Under the pieces are notes generated by a model. It ran no database searches. It was not told where the DNA came from and was given only the letters and a program-made list of their open reading frames with translations. From NCBI GenBank assembly GCA_002286715.1, contig NSJX01000016.1, positions 458,787 through 522,786 of the forward strand: a stretch of 64,000 bases of DNA. The letters are read 5' to 3'. A program made the position numbers and the translations under genes. This document shows positions 24,523 through 35,442 of the stretch, piece by piece (within the stretch, counting starts at the first letter, position 1; each line of letters opens with the position of its first letter). This DNA is from Dentipellis sp. KUC8613. Lineage: Eukaryota; Basidiomycota; Agaricomycetes; Russulales; Hericiaceae.

Positions 24523-25947
24523 TCACACGGCCTTCCCCTTGTCCGACTCCGACTCGGTGTCGTACTGACGCGTGGGCCCGCTCTCTACGTCGTCGTATCC
24601 GTCCATAGCATCCGACGTCTTTGTATCGCGTCCGCCGCGGTTGTCCGTCTCCGTGAGCTGCGCGATGTGCACCTCGAGCGGGCGCATCTGATAGTTCGGC
24701 GTGCTGCCCGGTACGGATGCCTGTGAGCCGACGACGCCCTCGCCCGCGAGCGTCGCTTGGACATGCGCGGATGTGCTCTTGGCCATGCTAATACGGACGA
24801 TGACCATGTAGAACGCGATGGCAATGATAGGCATGGCCTTGATAGGTCAGAAACGAGCAAATGTTAGTATCGGCGATGCGGGAAGTGTGCCGTAACGTAC
24901 CATGTCGAGGAAGACGTAGTTAAGGTTGTTTCTGATGACCCAGCAGATGAGAATGACAAAATGGATAGCGGCGTAGAGCACGCCGGAATCGATGATGATT
25001 GTGAGGACGGGCAGGCGGCTACTAAGGCGGTATTGCTTGACCCTTTGGTTGATCGACCAGATGCGATACGCGAGAAGGACTGGTGCGCCGGTGATAAGTG
25101 ACGCGCTGGCGAGATAGCTAGCGGTGGAATACGAGACTCACGTGTGCAGATGAAGTTGGTGCTGATGGTCATGGCGTAGAAGACGGTAATCCACGTCTGT
25201 ACGGAGTCGTAACTGGAAACGTTCGTTGGCGAGGAGCTGATGATGTAGTACACGGACGCAATACCCGCAGCTGTAGAACGTCGTCAATTGTGCATTAATT
25301 TGGGGTGGCTGGGAGAAGAGTGTAGAAGCGACTACTTACCACCAGTCCCACCAATGAGGAATCCGGGGAAAATAAGGATCCACCATTTTTGCCAGACCAT
25401 GTAGCAACGGTAAATCTTAAGGAGGAAGGGAATCAGGACCCCCGCAGGGAAGCATGACGATGTATGGCTCGGACGTACAACAATGACATCTCCGAATGTC
25501 GCCGTTAGCAAATATACTATGTTCTTGAGCACGAATGACGAATTATTGAGATTGGAGAACCATGCTTCGGGGCCGCCTGGATACGTGGTACGGTTGGTTA
25601 CCAAGCCAGCTATCAAACGGACGATGTCGATGATCATGTGCTGTTTCGCCCCGTCAGGTTCCGACGTCAAACGGCATAAAGTACCAAAACACGTACCATC
25701 GTCGTCATCGTGAAAAAGACGCAGGAGCACGCGACCATCGTCCAGTTGACATGTGCTGTCGCACGGCGGTTATACAGAATCCAAATCGTCATTCCGAACA
25801 TGAACACGGAGAATCCTGCGAACCAAGCGCAAACGGAATCAGCGCACGCGCGGAGCAGACGGAGAGGCACCACCAAATACCGTAGAATATAGCTTCGAGA
25901 CATCCCGAGATGATACTCGCCTTCGAAATCGGAGGCCCACCCGCCAT
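24523..25947 (-). CDS. Seven-helix membrane protein of an agaricomycete-type family
   Basis: 348 residues from seven exons (25881-25947, 25697-25815, 25479-25640, 25340-25415, 25142-25270, 24901-25079, 24523-24837), phase-consistent throughout. About seven hydrophobic helices are visible, with YRCYMVWQKWWILIFP after the third-fourth helix and YRIWSINQRVKQYRLSS before the sixth. The ~90-residue C-tail is cytosolic-looking and polar. This plan recurs in many multicopy receptor-like proteins of mushroom fungi, whose ligands and functions are unknown. One acceptor is CTTAAG, weaker than the rest. Confidence 0.82.
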
Positions 25948-27807
25948 ACTGTGCGTCGACTATCTACAGGTGCGGACGCGCTGCGCTCGGCAGGAACAGC
26001 AAAGCCGAAACCGAAAGCCTACAAGCCACGAAACCGTCTAAATCGTCGTAAGCGCGCAAGTGAACGGAAGGGAGCGGGATGGTGGGGGCCGCACACCAAA
26101 GGTCATGCAGACGCCTGCGGGCAGGGCTCCAATTATATGTTGCAGCACACCCAGCATGCCGGCAGGGCTTCTGACGCATCCCCGGATGAAGAAGTGACGG
26201 CAAACCGAAGATACGCGACGCACCTACTCAACACCATTATTATTTAATCAAACCCCATGGGCAGCGACGCTTCGCACTGATGGCACAGTGCGCAAGCGCC
26301 GCCGTGCTTCGCGCGAGAGCGGAAGTTCCTGCGCACAGCGCTGCCCATCCGTGCAAGCAAACGGTTCGCAGTCGTCCTTGATATGTAGGTGTTGGATGTC
26401 TGCGATGGACGCGCGTAGTGTTGTGTGGATTCCGCTGGTCCTTGATCCTGTGCCAGCTGCAGCACTGGGTTATCGCCGGACATCGATCTCGCCAGATGCA
26501 CCCGCGTCTGCTGATGACCTTCCCACAGCCCTGGGCTTCGCGTCCTGCCTTCGCGGGATCGGCAGCGCGGCACGGCGCGTGGCCGGGTACTTGATTACAC
26601 CCATTTCCTATCAGTATCACGCTCCCTGTGTCGGACGCAATGTTAACCGCTGGAGGCTGCAAAGCGCGCGCTCGACGCTGTCTGATGGAAATGGAAGCCA
26701 AGGATCTCCGTGAACATCTCTGCGTGCGCAAAGGGCATGGTGATCCCTGCCGAATGTCGACTGAATGTTGATTCTTGATGCGCACTGGTGACTTGCCGCA
26801 GAAGACAGAAGACAGAAGACGGACACTGGCAGCGTGCCCTGGGCATGAGAGACCCGTCAGCCAGAAGTCACCACGTATGCCGTGAGCGAACTGCCTTTCC
26901 ATCCACGTCAATCGGTGCGTACGTCACTTGCTGAGGTGTCCTGCGCCGGGAAGGTCCGTCTGCCAACCGCTTGGGCTCCGTGCCAGGCACTCGGGCATCG
27001 TCAGACGTGCGGTGAGAGAATTCGACGCCTGATGGACAAATTAAATATAATGAAAAAACACTCAGGAAATCTGCTCGGAGCATATGAAATGTGCCATCAC
27101 GCACCGGGGGAGAAATGGGAACTGACGATCGAAGAGCTGGCTTCGATTATCTCGATCCTGGTCGCCTGGTCGGCATTTGTAGGCCAACCATAGAGTTCGT
27201 CCCTGCCAGTTCTGCTCCACGCAGATGCCCAACTTACGACAAACTTGAAACAAAATCACTGCGCTGTTACTCGTTGCGATGACGATTAAAGATATCTGAA
27301 CAGGAGCGTGTGAGCACATGGCATTTGTACGTTCGAACGCCCCATTGATGATTGTCTGAATGGGGGAGGTCTCGCTTCGCGTCGGGACGGGTGATAGGCA
27401 ACAATTTGAAACCGTACCCACACATATAAGAGGGCCAAAACATATGAGTGACAGGACATGTTCGACGTTCAGGATAGTTCACGTACACGATACCCTTTCT
27501 TTCTGACATCCAACCAAGCGATACAATTGCTTACAGGAAGGCCCAATCCTCTCTGATAAATGTCCCTGCAATAACGACTTCCATCAACGTCTGCAGCGCA
27601 CCACGGCGTAACGTCGACAGGCGGCGCAAATTTTGACTAGCCGCAATTCCTGAACTCGTTGATCTTCAGCTTGGCACCAGCAGAGCAATGATGGCAACAG
27701 AGAAGTGGTGTGGATGCATTAGCTATGTATTAATATGTGAGTACGCAATCGTCACCCGCAACTCCCGCGGCGCCGGACAGTCCGAATGGAGCTCGCACTT
27801 GAGTCGC
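25948..27807. other. Gene-poor spacer with a tandem heptamer
   Basis: No supported gene. The longest frame is 223 codons on the minus strand (26240-26911); it has Cys/Arg-rich, non-domain composition and overlaps forward frames. AT content rises after ~27000. A small 7-bp tandem repeat lies at 26800-26820. Confidence 0.4.
26800..26820. repeat. Three tandem copies of a 7-bp unit
   Basis: AGAAGAC is repeated three times without mismatch. No function is apparent. Confidence 0.8.
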
Positions 27808-29064
27808 CTACGCGCCCTCGTATATCTGTTCCCTGATCACCCATGGCCCGTCGTACCACATCCGCTTCTCGAACACAAGATACTCGACGACCGGCTTGGG
27901 CGTAGTCTGACCGGCGCCTTTCACAAGCTGGCCATTCCGGAACCGCTCCAGCGTCTATTGCCGGCCGTTAGAATTCCGTAGCTCAAATTTGGCAGAAGGA
28001 CAGCGCACCTGCGTCGAATCGAACCGTACGAGCATTTGCGCAAGGAGACGGCTGCCCGTCTTCGGCTCCTGCTGGGACATGTACGTCTCGCTCGCGCGGA
28101 CGCTCTCAATCCGGACAGGCGAGCGAAGCTCGTGCAGCTTCCACTGGTACGTGTACGGCGTGCCAGCTTTGGGATGAAGCGCACGCAGACGCTCCATAGC
28201 GGTCTTTTGGTAGTCGACAGTGGTCAGCGACTTCAGGGTTTTGACGTCACCGCTACGTGTCTCCAGGTGAGCATGCTGTCAACCGGCGCGTACAATACAG
28301 GACATACGTCGCAATGGCAGTGTTGACCTTTTCATAGGTGTCGAGGAACGTGGCGCGCAAAGGCGCGACCCATGCATTGTCCCTCGTTGATCGTGCATGG
28401 AAGGTGTTCAGGGAAAGCGGACGCTTGACGTAGACATTAGGGAACATGGAATCCTTTGCAATCATGTGCATGCTGAGGAGAAGTCAGCACTGCGAGTGAC
28501 AACAATAATGCAAAACATACCATCGCGCGTTAACGAGTGCATTCCGGTAGTTCTGCCATGTGCGGGAGAGGATGGCTTTGATAGACTTGTCATTTCCGCT
28601 CAGCGGAGACACAGGAATGTGCAAGTCTTTTCTTCGAGAACGAAGTCCGTTAGTACGCGTTCAAGTAAGCCTGTGCAAGCAAAAGACCACAAGGCGCTCC
28701 GGATAAAGGTGAAGGGCGTACCAAGCGTGTCTGCTGGAAGCATCCAGATGTCCATAGGGAACTCATTCTCTTTCGTCAGCATGCGCTGCATTCTCTCGAG
28801 AGCCACGTCGTCAGAGACATCCTCCGTCGACTTTCGCTCCACCTTTGCGCGGGTCGACATACCGCGTGATTGCAGCGCCGCTGGCCGGTGGTTGAGAACA
28901 TGGTGGTTTGAGTGCGATGCCAATGAAGGCCGGGCGGGCGCGGACAAGGAGGGTGAAAGAGACCAAATGAGCGAGGACAGCGTGGCCGTGCGATGCGAGT
29001 AAGTGGGCCGTGCATGTGTGCCGAGGTGGACAAGCCCACGCGTCGCAGCGGAGACACTGGCCAT
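27808..29064 (-). CDS. Mba1/Tim44-like mitochondrial protein
   Basis: 334 residues from exons 28722-29064, 28521-28626, 28308-28472, 28009-28252 and 27808-27954. The N-terminal ~75 residues are Ser/Arg/His-rich without acidic residues, a strong mitochondrial presequence. The C-terminal half has a Tim44-like pattern: MERLRALHPKAGTPYTYQWK, AQMLVRFDSTQTLERF, and PVVEYLVFEKRMWYDGPW near the end. The best match by plan is Mba1, the inner-membrane ribosome receptor; mL45 is the related alternative. It faces a CHCHD2-type gene across 266 bp. Confidence 0.75.
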
Positions 29065-29330
29065 TGCGGTTGAGGTGTTCAGCGACTGACGAAGGCGCTC
29101 GGCGAGTTTTCGACGTCTGGACGTTTCGCGTCGCGTCCCGAAGCGGAAGCCACGTGCCCATTCGCACGCACTCATCCACGCAAGCCGATTGGCCGCCGGC
29201 ACGGCCGACCGCCTTCATAAGACTTTCTTGCGTGTTCCTCCGTTCCCCCAATTTGCGCATTCCTCTCGTCCAGCACTTTCGCATCTCCTCCTGCTCTTTA
29301 TTGCACTACCACTTACGACTAATCTCTAAC
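29065..29330. promoter_or_regulatory. Divergent promoter of two mitochondrial-protein genes
   Basis: This 266 bp gap separates the start codons of the Mba1-like (-) and CHCHD2-like (+) genes. It contains a CACGTG motif near 29151 and an ATTGG (CCAAT complement) near 29187. Both are common sites in fungal respiratory promoters (bHLH and HAP complex); their use here is inference. Confidence 0.5.
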
Positions 29331-29915
29331 ATGCCTGTACGTGTTTTTTCACCCTTTACTGTTGAAAGCATAAGCTCATGCACTGTTTTGTGTACGTAGC
29401 GTCAATCCCGCTCCCGCCCCACCACTTCGCGTCCCTCCGTCGCTTCCCATTCCGCACCTTCTCGTGGTGCCGCGACGGCCGCGTACCCCTCGCACGCGCA
29501 GGCGCCGCCCGCCCCCGCTCCTCCCGCGCACGCGCAAGCACCTCCCCAGGCAGCGCAGAGCAGCGGCCCTGGCATGCTCGCACAGATGGCTGCCACCGCT
29601 GGCTCCGTCGCCGTGGGTTCCACCATCGGCCACGGCATTTCCAGCATGCTCTTCGGCTCGGGCGGCAGCAGCCAGCCCGTTGAGCAGCCGCAACAGGCGC
29701 AGGCCCCGATTCAGCAGAACCAAATGTCGCAGACGTCTGGCGTGAACTGCGAGATTCAGGCGAAGGAGTTCACCAAGTGCTTGGAGAAGGCGGATTTGCC
29801 TAGCTGCACGTGGTATCTTGACCAGCTCAAGGCTGTCAGTTATGCTTTGCTGGCGCTGGAGGATATGCTGACGGGTTATTGTTTTCAGTGCCAAGCTGCC
29901 GCTGCTCCTTACTAA
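29331..29915 (+). CDS. CHCHD2/Mic17-type twin CX9C protein
   Basis: 155 residues from exons 29331-29336, 29400-29834 and 29889-29915. The N-terminal third is basic and Pro/Ala-rich. A Gly-rich hydrophobic segment follows (AATAGSVAVGSTIGHGISSM), then a CHCH domain with C119-X9-C129 and C138-X9-C148. The last Cys is supplied by the 27 nt final exon, which fixes that intron. Proteins of this family are imported by Mia40 into the intermembrane space and affect respiratory complexes. The start exon is only six bases. Confidence 0.9.
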
Positions 29916-30156
29916 AGTGTGGTGGGAGGTTAGACGTGATATTAGTTCGCATTTGTTTACCGTGATGCGCAATGCTATCATGTACGCCCCGCTCATCAAT
30001 GAAGTCACAGCGTGCTGCTGTTTCCGTTGCAGAATTGCTGCAGCCGATCTCGGTATGTGAACGCGTTTGCTTCTGAGCGCAGAAACTTGGGTCGTCGCAC
30101 TACCCTTCCTGATCCACTGTCATAGCCAAGTCCGATTTTCATGGTGAGTTACGTAC

Positions 30157-30981
30157 TCATTGTTTGGCATCGACTTCAACTGCCGCTGCCATCTCTCCCA
30201 ATGTTCCGAATCTCCAAATCCACTTCACACCCTCTACATCTTGTCCAATTACCTGCCCCACCCTGTCAATCCACACGTTTGGGACACCCAACTCGTTCGC
30301 CGGCTTGTGGTCGTGGAACAGTGATTGTGCGACCACGAGCACCTCGTCCTTCTCAATCCCCCACTTGCTCTTGACGTCTGCCAACGCGCGTTCCAGCATG
30401 ACATGCGACGGTTTGTAGGCCCCCGTGTCTTGAGCCGTGATGATATGCGAAAATGGCGACTTGCCCCCGGGCGGCGTAAGCAGCTCCTGCGTGCGCGCAA
30501 ACGAGATCTTGTCGACGTTCGAGAGCACGACGAGCTTGAAGTGCCGCGCGAGAACCTGCAGAGCGTCGACAGTGTCCGGGAATGGCGTCCACCGCCCAAT
30601 GCTCTGCCCAAATCGCACATGCTCGTCCACACTCTCGCTCTCCACTGCGGCATCCGCGCTCGTGCCCTGCTCGATCTTCGTTACGGGCGCCTCTGCGCCT
30701 GCACCCTCGATTCCCAGGCGCTTCGTGAGCTCCCGATGGACCTCGGCGAGCAGCTCGCTGTAGAGTAGCTCCGGGTGCTGCGCTTGTAGATCTTTCTCGA
30801 CGGATGCAAATGCATCCAGCGCTTCTTTGCGGGTCCAGTCGCGCGACGCGGGCGAGCGGGCGAGAAGTGGATGGAGTGCGGTGAAGATGCCGCTTTCCCA
30901 GTCGACGAGCGTGCCGTATACGTCGAAGACGAGGGCTTTGAACTGCGTGAGACGGGGTTCTGGGACATGTTCACTGGCCAT
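30157..30981 (-). CDS. HAD-superfamily hydrolase, haloacid-dehalogenase type
   Basis: A 274-residue single-exon protein. HAD motifs are clear: motif I VFDVYGTLVDW with the nucleophile Asp near residue 18, motif II VVLSN, motif III Lys in GAYKPS, and a late HDHKPANELGVPNVWIDR segment. The cap region lies between motifs I and II, as in (S)-2-haloacid dehalogenases. The real substrate could be a haloacid or a small phosphate ester. I chose the internal ATG (MASEHVPEP); the frame stays open 75 codons upstream, where composition is promoter-like. Confidence 0.88.
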   Translation of the reverse strand: MASEHVPEPRLTQFKALVFDVYGTLVDWESGIFTALHPLLARSPASRDWTRKEALDAFASVEKDLQAQHPELLYSELLAEVHRELTKRLGIEGAGAEAPVTKIEQGTSADAAVESESVDEHVRFGQSIGRWTPFPDTVDALQVLARHFKLVVLSNVDKISFARTQELLTPPGGKSPFSHIITAQDTGAYKPSHVMLERALADVKSKWGIEKDEVLVVAQSLFHDHKPANELGVPNVWIDRVGQVIGQDVEGVKWIWRFGTLGEMAAAVEVDAKQ

Positions 30982-31407
30982 GATGGTGTTGGATTGGGGT
31001 GTATGGCGAGAGAACTGGCTTGGTCGTGGTGCGGTCGATAAGTATGAGCTCGAGCTCGGGCGTCCCCGAGCGGAGAGCAGAGACGCGACGATGACGCCAA
31101 GGGGAGGCACGTGAGCGCTCGGCGCGGGCATGTGACCGACCCGTAGCGGCGAATTTGCAAAAGGTCCTGCACAACATTTTCGCAGGCCGACGTCAGGCCT
31201 GCTCAAGCCCCCGCTGCAGCGCTAGCACGTTCGCAAGTGACGCCGGCATTTTTCTATCCCCTATTTCTTGATTTGAAGACATGTGCGTCCTGCGTGTATA
31301 TGTACGTTCGGCCGCGCGGTATTAATGTGTCCCGGACGTGGCTGTTTGCAGTACTACACCCCGTTCTCGTTCTTGGATACTGACCTCATCTAGCACTAAC
31401 GACCGTC
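30982..31407. other. Divergent promoter, HAD hydrolase and SPX-EXS exporter
   Basis: A 426 bp head-to-head spacer. An open frame running back from the HAD start is not conserved-looking. No clear TATA box was found. Confidence 0.4.
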
Positions 31408-34400
31408 ATGAAATTTGCACGGTACGTGTTCCCCGTGGACATTTTACTGTGTGAAGTTGACTATTTTGCTTGTAGATACCTGGACGATGCACAGGTGAGT
31501 GTTCCGTCACGGCACAGCCGTCCCAGGCCTCGCGATAACGTGTCGTGTGCAGACTCCAGAATGGAAAAGGGCCTACATGTATGCGCCTGTATATTTACTT
31601 CACCATGCAGAATTGACGCAGCTCTATGGCAGTGATTACCGCGGCCTAAAGAAGCGCATCACCGCTGTCCGCCGCTCGCTAGAAGGCCAAGCCCAAACAG
31701 GCCATCAAGAATCCTCCGACGAGAAGCCTCTCGCAGAGCCCACGCGTGTAGACATCTCCGACACCTCTACCGAGCGCGAACCCTCGCAGGAAGGTGGTGG
31801 TGAAGAGAGTAGCGGGGACGACGATGACGGTGCGCCGGAGGAAGGCCCCAACCCTCACCCTCACGCCGAGACTTCAGGGAGCGGGACGCTTGCGGACCGC
31901 ATAGACCGCGAGCTGGAGCTTGCAGAGAAGATGGAGAGGTTGGAGGGCGAGGAGTTGCCCAGGTTGGAGTCGTCTATGCCGACGCTGCCTCGGAGAGATT
32001 CCGCCACGGTGAGCATTGTTCGTTGTTTCTCATCGCATACATGCGTAATTTTGACTTCATTTCGGTGATGATAGGTCACGTTCCCGCCTGGTGATGCGCC
32101 CGCTGAGCAGCAGGCTCCTGCGCAACCTACGCCTTCAAGTGCAGTTGCGACAGGTACACCTTCACGTCGCTTCGGAAACATACGCCGTCGCGTTTCCACC
32201 ATCCAATGTAAGCCTTTGATTGATTTCGTGCGCATATATTCACCAAGCTCACCGCGATCCGTGCAGCACACATGAGCTCCGCAACACTACCGTCCGCAAA
32301 CGAACCGATAACCTTAGATAGGCTTCTGGAGGGCATGTCGCCTGTGCACCTTGCGTTCTTCGACAAGCTCGATCGCGAGCTCTTGAAGATCGAGTCATTC
32401 TATCTTGCGCGAGAGCAGGAGGCCCGCGAGCGCAGCGCAGCGCTCATGCAGCAGCTCGCGGAACTGAAAGATCACCGGCGCGTATTCTATGTACGTCCCC
32501 CTTGCTCACACTACTACGCCAAAAATCAGGCTTCATGGTGCTTCATCTGTCGCCCAGGAAGCACACCCCGAAGACCACCATCCTTGGTCAATACCCTTCC
32601 TCCCGGGCCCTTCGAACCCGACCTCTAGACACATCCGCAGGGCCCTCCACCACCGTCCACGCATCCATGTACGTCGCCCCCCTGGTTCGCAAACCCAAGA
32701 ACGTGGCAAAGAACCCGAGAGGGATGACGAAAAAGCGCATACCGGTGCGGTTGCTGGGAACACGGGCTTGGGGAATGGTTCAGGACAGGGTGTGATGAAA
32801 CATCAGAACGGGTCGGCGAGTCCGAGGCAGAGATTCGACCCGGAAGATTATCAGTATGCGAGGAAGAAGCTGAAGAAGGCGGTCTTAGAGTTCTATCGGT
32901 GTGTGTTTTTATTCTCTGTGAACACTGGAAAGGCGGACTGAGGTTTGGCAGTGGCTTGGAGGTGCTAAATAATTATCGGGTGAGTAGCAGGAAGACTTCG
33001 TGAGAGGATTGGGCTGGTATTGAACGCTTCGCTAGATCCTCAATCTGACCGGGTTCCGCAAGGCCCTGAAGAAATTCGAAAAGCTCACGGGCACTCCGGT
33101 CCAAGGACCGTACATGAAAGAAAAGGTGCGCATAATAACTTATCAGTGTGAAGTAACAAGCTCATATCTGCTGCACAGGTTGAACCGTGTGCGTTTGCGT
33201 CGGGAGAAATCATCCAAGAAATAGTCAAGGAGATGGAGGAACAATTCGCCGCGCGCTTCAGTACGTGCTGTTCTGCTTTTCGCTTCGCCGTGTCTGAGTG
33301 TCGTAATTTTAGCCCGAGGCGATAAGAAGCGTGCTCTTGTTCGCTTACGCGCCGGTTCGCAACACAAGACGCACCACTTCAGCACTTTCCGCACCGGATT
33401 CGCACTGGGCCTCGCGATTCCCGCTTTGGTGGACGGTATCGTCCGAAGTAGGTTCTTACTTTCTTCTCTCGAACTATGTGTATACCAATCGCTTCCCTAG
33501 GTTTCCAACCACACACGAGGGCCGCGCTTCCGGGCTGGGACAGCCTTCTCTTTATCTACTCGATCATTTTGGTTCCATCACTGTTTTCATTTCTCGTTGG
33601 GTTGAATTTGTTGGTCTGGAATAGAGCCAGGATTAATTATGTGTTTATATTCGGTCTGTATCTTTCCCACTTTACGACTGTTCAGCGACTGATTCAAGGT
33701 TCACAGAATTGGATATCAGGACACGGCTGGATCACCGTGAATACTTCGAGGTACAGGAAACCTGTCTGCTTTTTCAGTGTTCGCTCATTGTCGTATCGTG
33801 TAGATTCCCGCTGTCGTGCTTGCAACATTATGCTATTCCTTCTGGCTCTCCTTCGCCCGGGTCGGGGACCCACACATTGCACCCACGACCTGGCCACTCA
33901 TATGGCTGCTCTTCGTCGCGGGGCTGCTGATCAACCCGCTGCCTATCCTGTTTAGAGAAAGCAGATGGTGGCTGATCCGCAATGTGGCGAGATTGCTGAC
34001 GAGCGGGACCCATCGTGTCGAGGTAAGAATCTGGGCAGCCAATGTGTAGCTTGATGGATTCACTGACTGAACCGAACGTCGCCGTAGTTCACAGATTTCT
34101 GGATGGGGTACGTTCTTGCTGCTGTGTATGCTTACCTGGACCTGACTGTTGCTGACCAATTCGCAGCGACCAGTTCTGTTCCTTCCTCTTCACCATGAGC
34201 AACCTCTACTTTTTCGCCTGCGCATACCACGTCGGCTTTTCCAACAATCCATTTGCTACCTGTACTACCCCGCGGCGATGGGGCGTCCCATTCGTCCTCG
34301 CATCACTACCCCTGTTTACGCGTCTCGTGCAGAGTATACGACGTTGGTTTGATTCTCGGCTGATCACACATTTGATTAACGTGAGCGTCCTTTATTCCCC

Positions 34401-35194
34401 CGAGCTGTCGGCGGAAGACTGACATTTTCCGATGACAGGGGGGTAAATATGGCGCCGGCATCATGTATTATCTATGCTATTTTATTTGGAGGCACAATGG
34501 TGAGAGTGGCGTTCTCGCTTCACAGTCTGAGGGCGGCAAAGCTGATAGTCCTGCAGGAGCCGCAGACCGCGGTGCTAGCTTTGCATTTTTCTGTCTCTTT
34601 GGGACTATCTACGCGATCTATGCTTCATCTTGGGTACGTCTCCCTTGCTGCCATTCGCTTCGCATGTTGCTAACAGCTAGAGCAGGACTTTCTAATGGAT
34701 TGGTCGTTACTGCGGCCACACGCCAAATACCCTCTTTTACGCTCAGAGCTTGTATATTCCAGCTATATACCCGTGCGTCGCAGTCCCCATTTCCTGACGC
34801 CTCGTCTAACATCTTCGGCAGCTATACTACTTCGCCATCATATCAAACGTCTTAATACGCTTCATCTGGGTCATCTACATCCCCACCAAAGGTCCCAGCT
34901 TCCCTCTGCGCACCTGGATCGCAGCGATGCTTGAGATCCTGCGTCGCTGGCAATGGAATTTCTGTCCGTACCCGCACCCCTCTTTGTTTTCCTTCTCTTT
35001 CTTTCAGCGCTTAATGCTTTGCTGACCCGCGCTTCGCAGATCGTCTGGAGAACGAACACATGGGTAACATGGATCAATACCGCGTCACGCGCGAGGTGCC
35101 GCTGCCATACTCGTTCGATGATGTCGGGCACGAGTCAGATGGCGAAGAGGACGGGGAGGTCGAGCGCGACCTCACTGTTTCCGCCAAAAAATGA
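31408..35194 (+). CDS. SPX-EXS domain phosphate exporter (Syg1/XPR1 family)
   Basis: 898 residues from 20 exons whose phases all close; the first three are 14, 19 and 26 nt. The SPX domain opens with MKFARYLDDAQTPEWKRAY and DYRGLKKRI, and its later core has LDRELLKIESFYLAREQEA, LKKAVLEFYRGLEVLNNYR and GFRKALKKFEK. These are the Lys/Tyr sites that sense inositol pyrophosphates in the family. The EXS membrane half holds INYVFIFELD, TRLDHREYFE, GDQFCS, FCLFGTIYAIYASSWDFLMDW and ENEHMGN. It is expected to export phosphate across the plasma membrane or Golgi. A Ser/acidic insert (~50-130) interrupts SPX, as usual in fungi. Confidence 0.93.
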
Positions 35195-35442
35195 CCGTGC
35201 ACCAGAAACCCCTCGTATTACTAGGATTTCCTGCTACATATTGAGCCGAATTATGGCTCTGTAGTCAGAGGAGGCCAGCTTTCAGTACTAGTCGGAATCA
35301 GATAGATTTGACTCCGTCATCGAGGTTCTGGAAGCTGACCACGATGGGCTTGCTCAGAGTGAAATGTCTCGACAGGTACGTCGAGAGAAGAAAGGATACC
35401 GCCGAAAATGAAGATTATAGAAGAGGGTATATAAGAGCTAAA

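Noticed and set aside
26240..26911. 223-codon minus-strand frame
   Set aside because: Arg/Cys-rich composition, no domain, overlaps long forward frames, no splice sites that extend it.
30982..31206. 75-codon N-terminal extension of the HAD hydrolase
   Set aside because: Open by chance in the divergent promoter; the motif I Asp lies at the usual distance from the downstream ATG.
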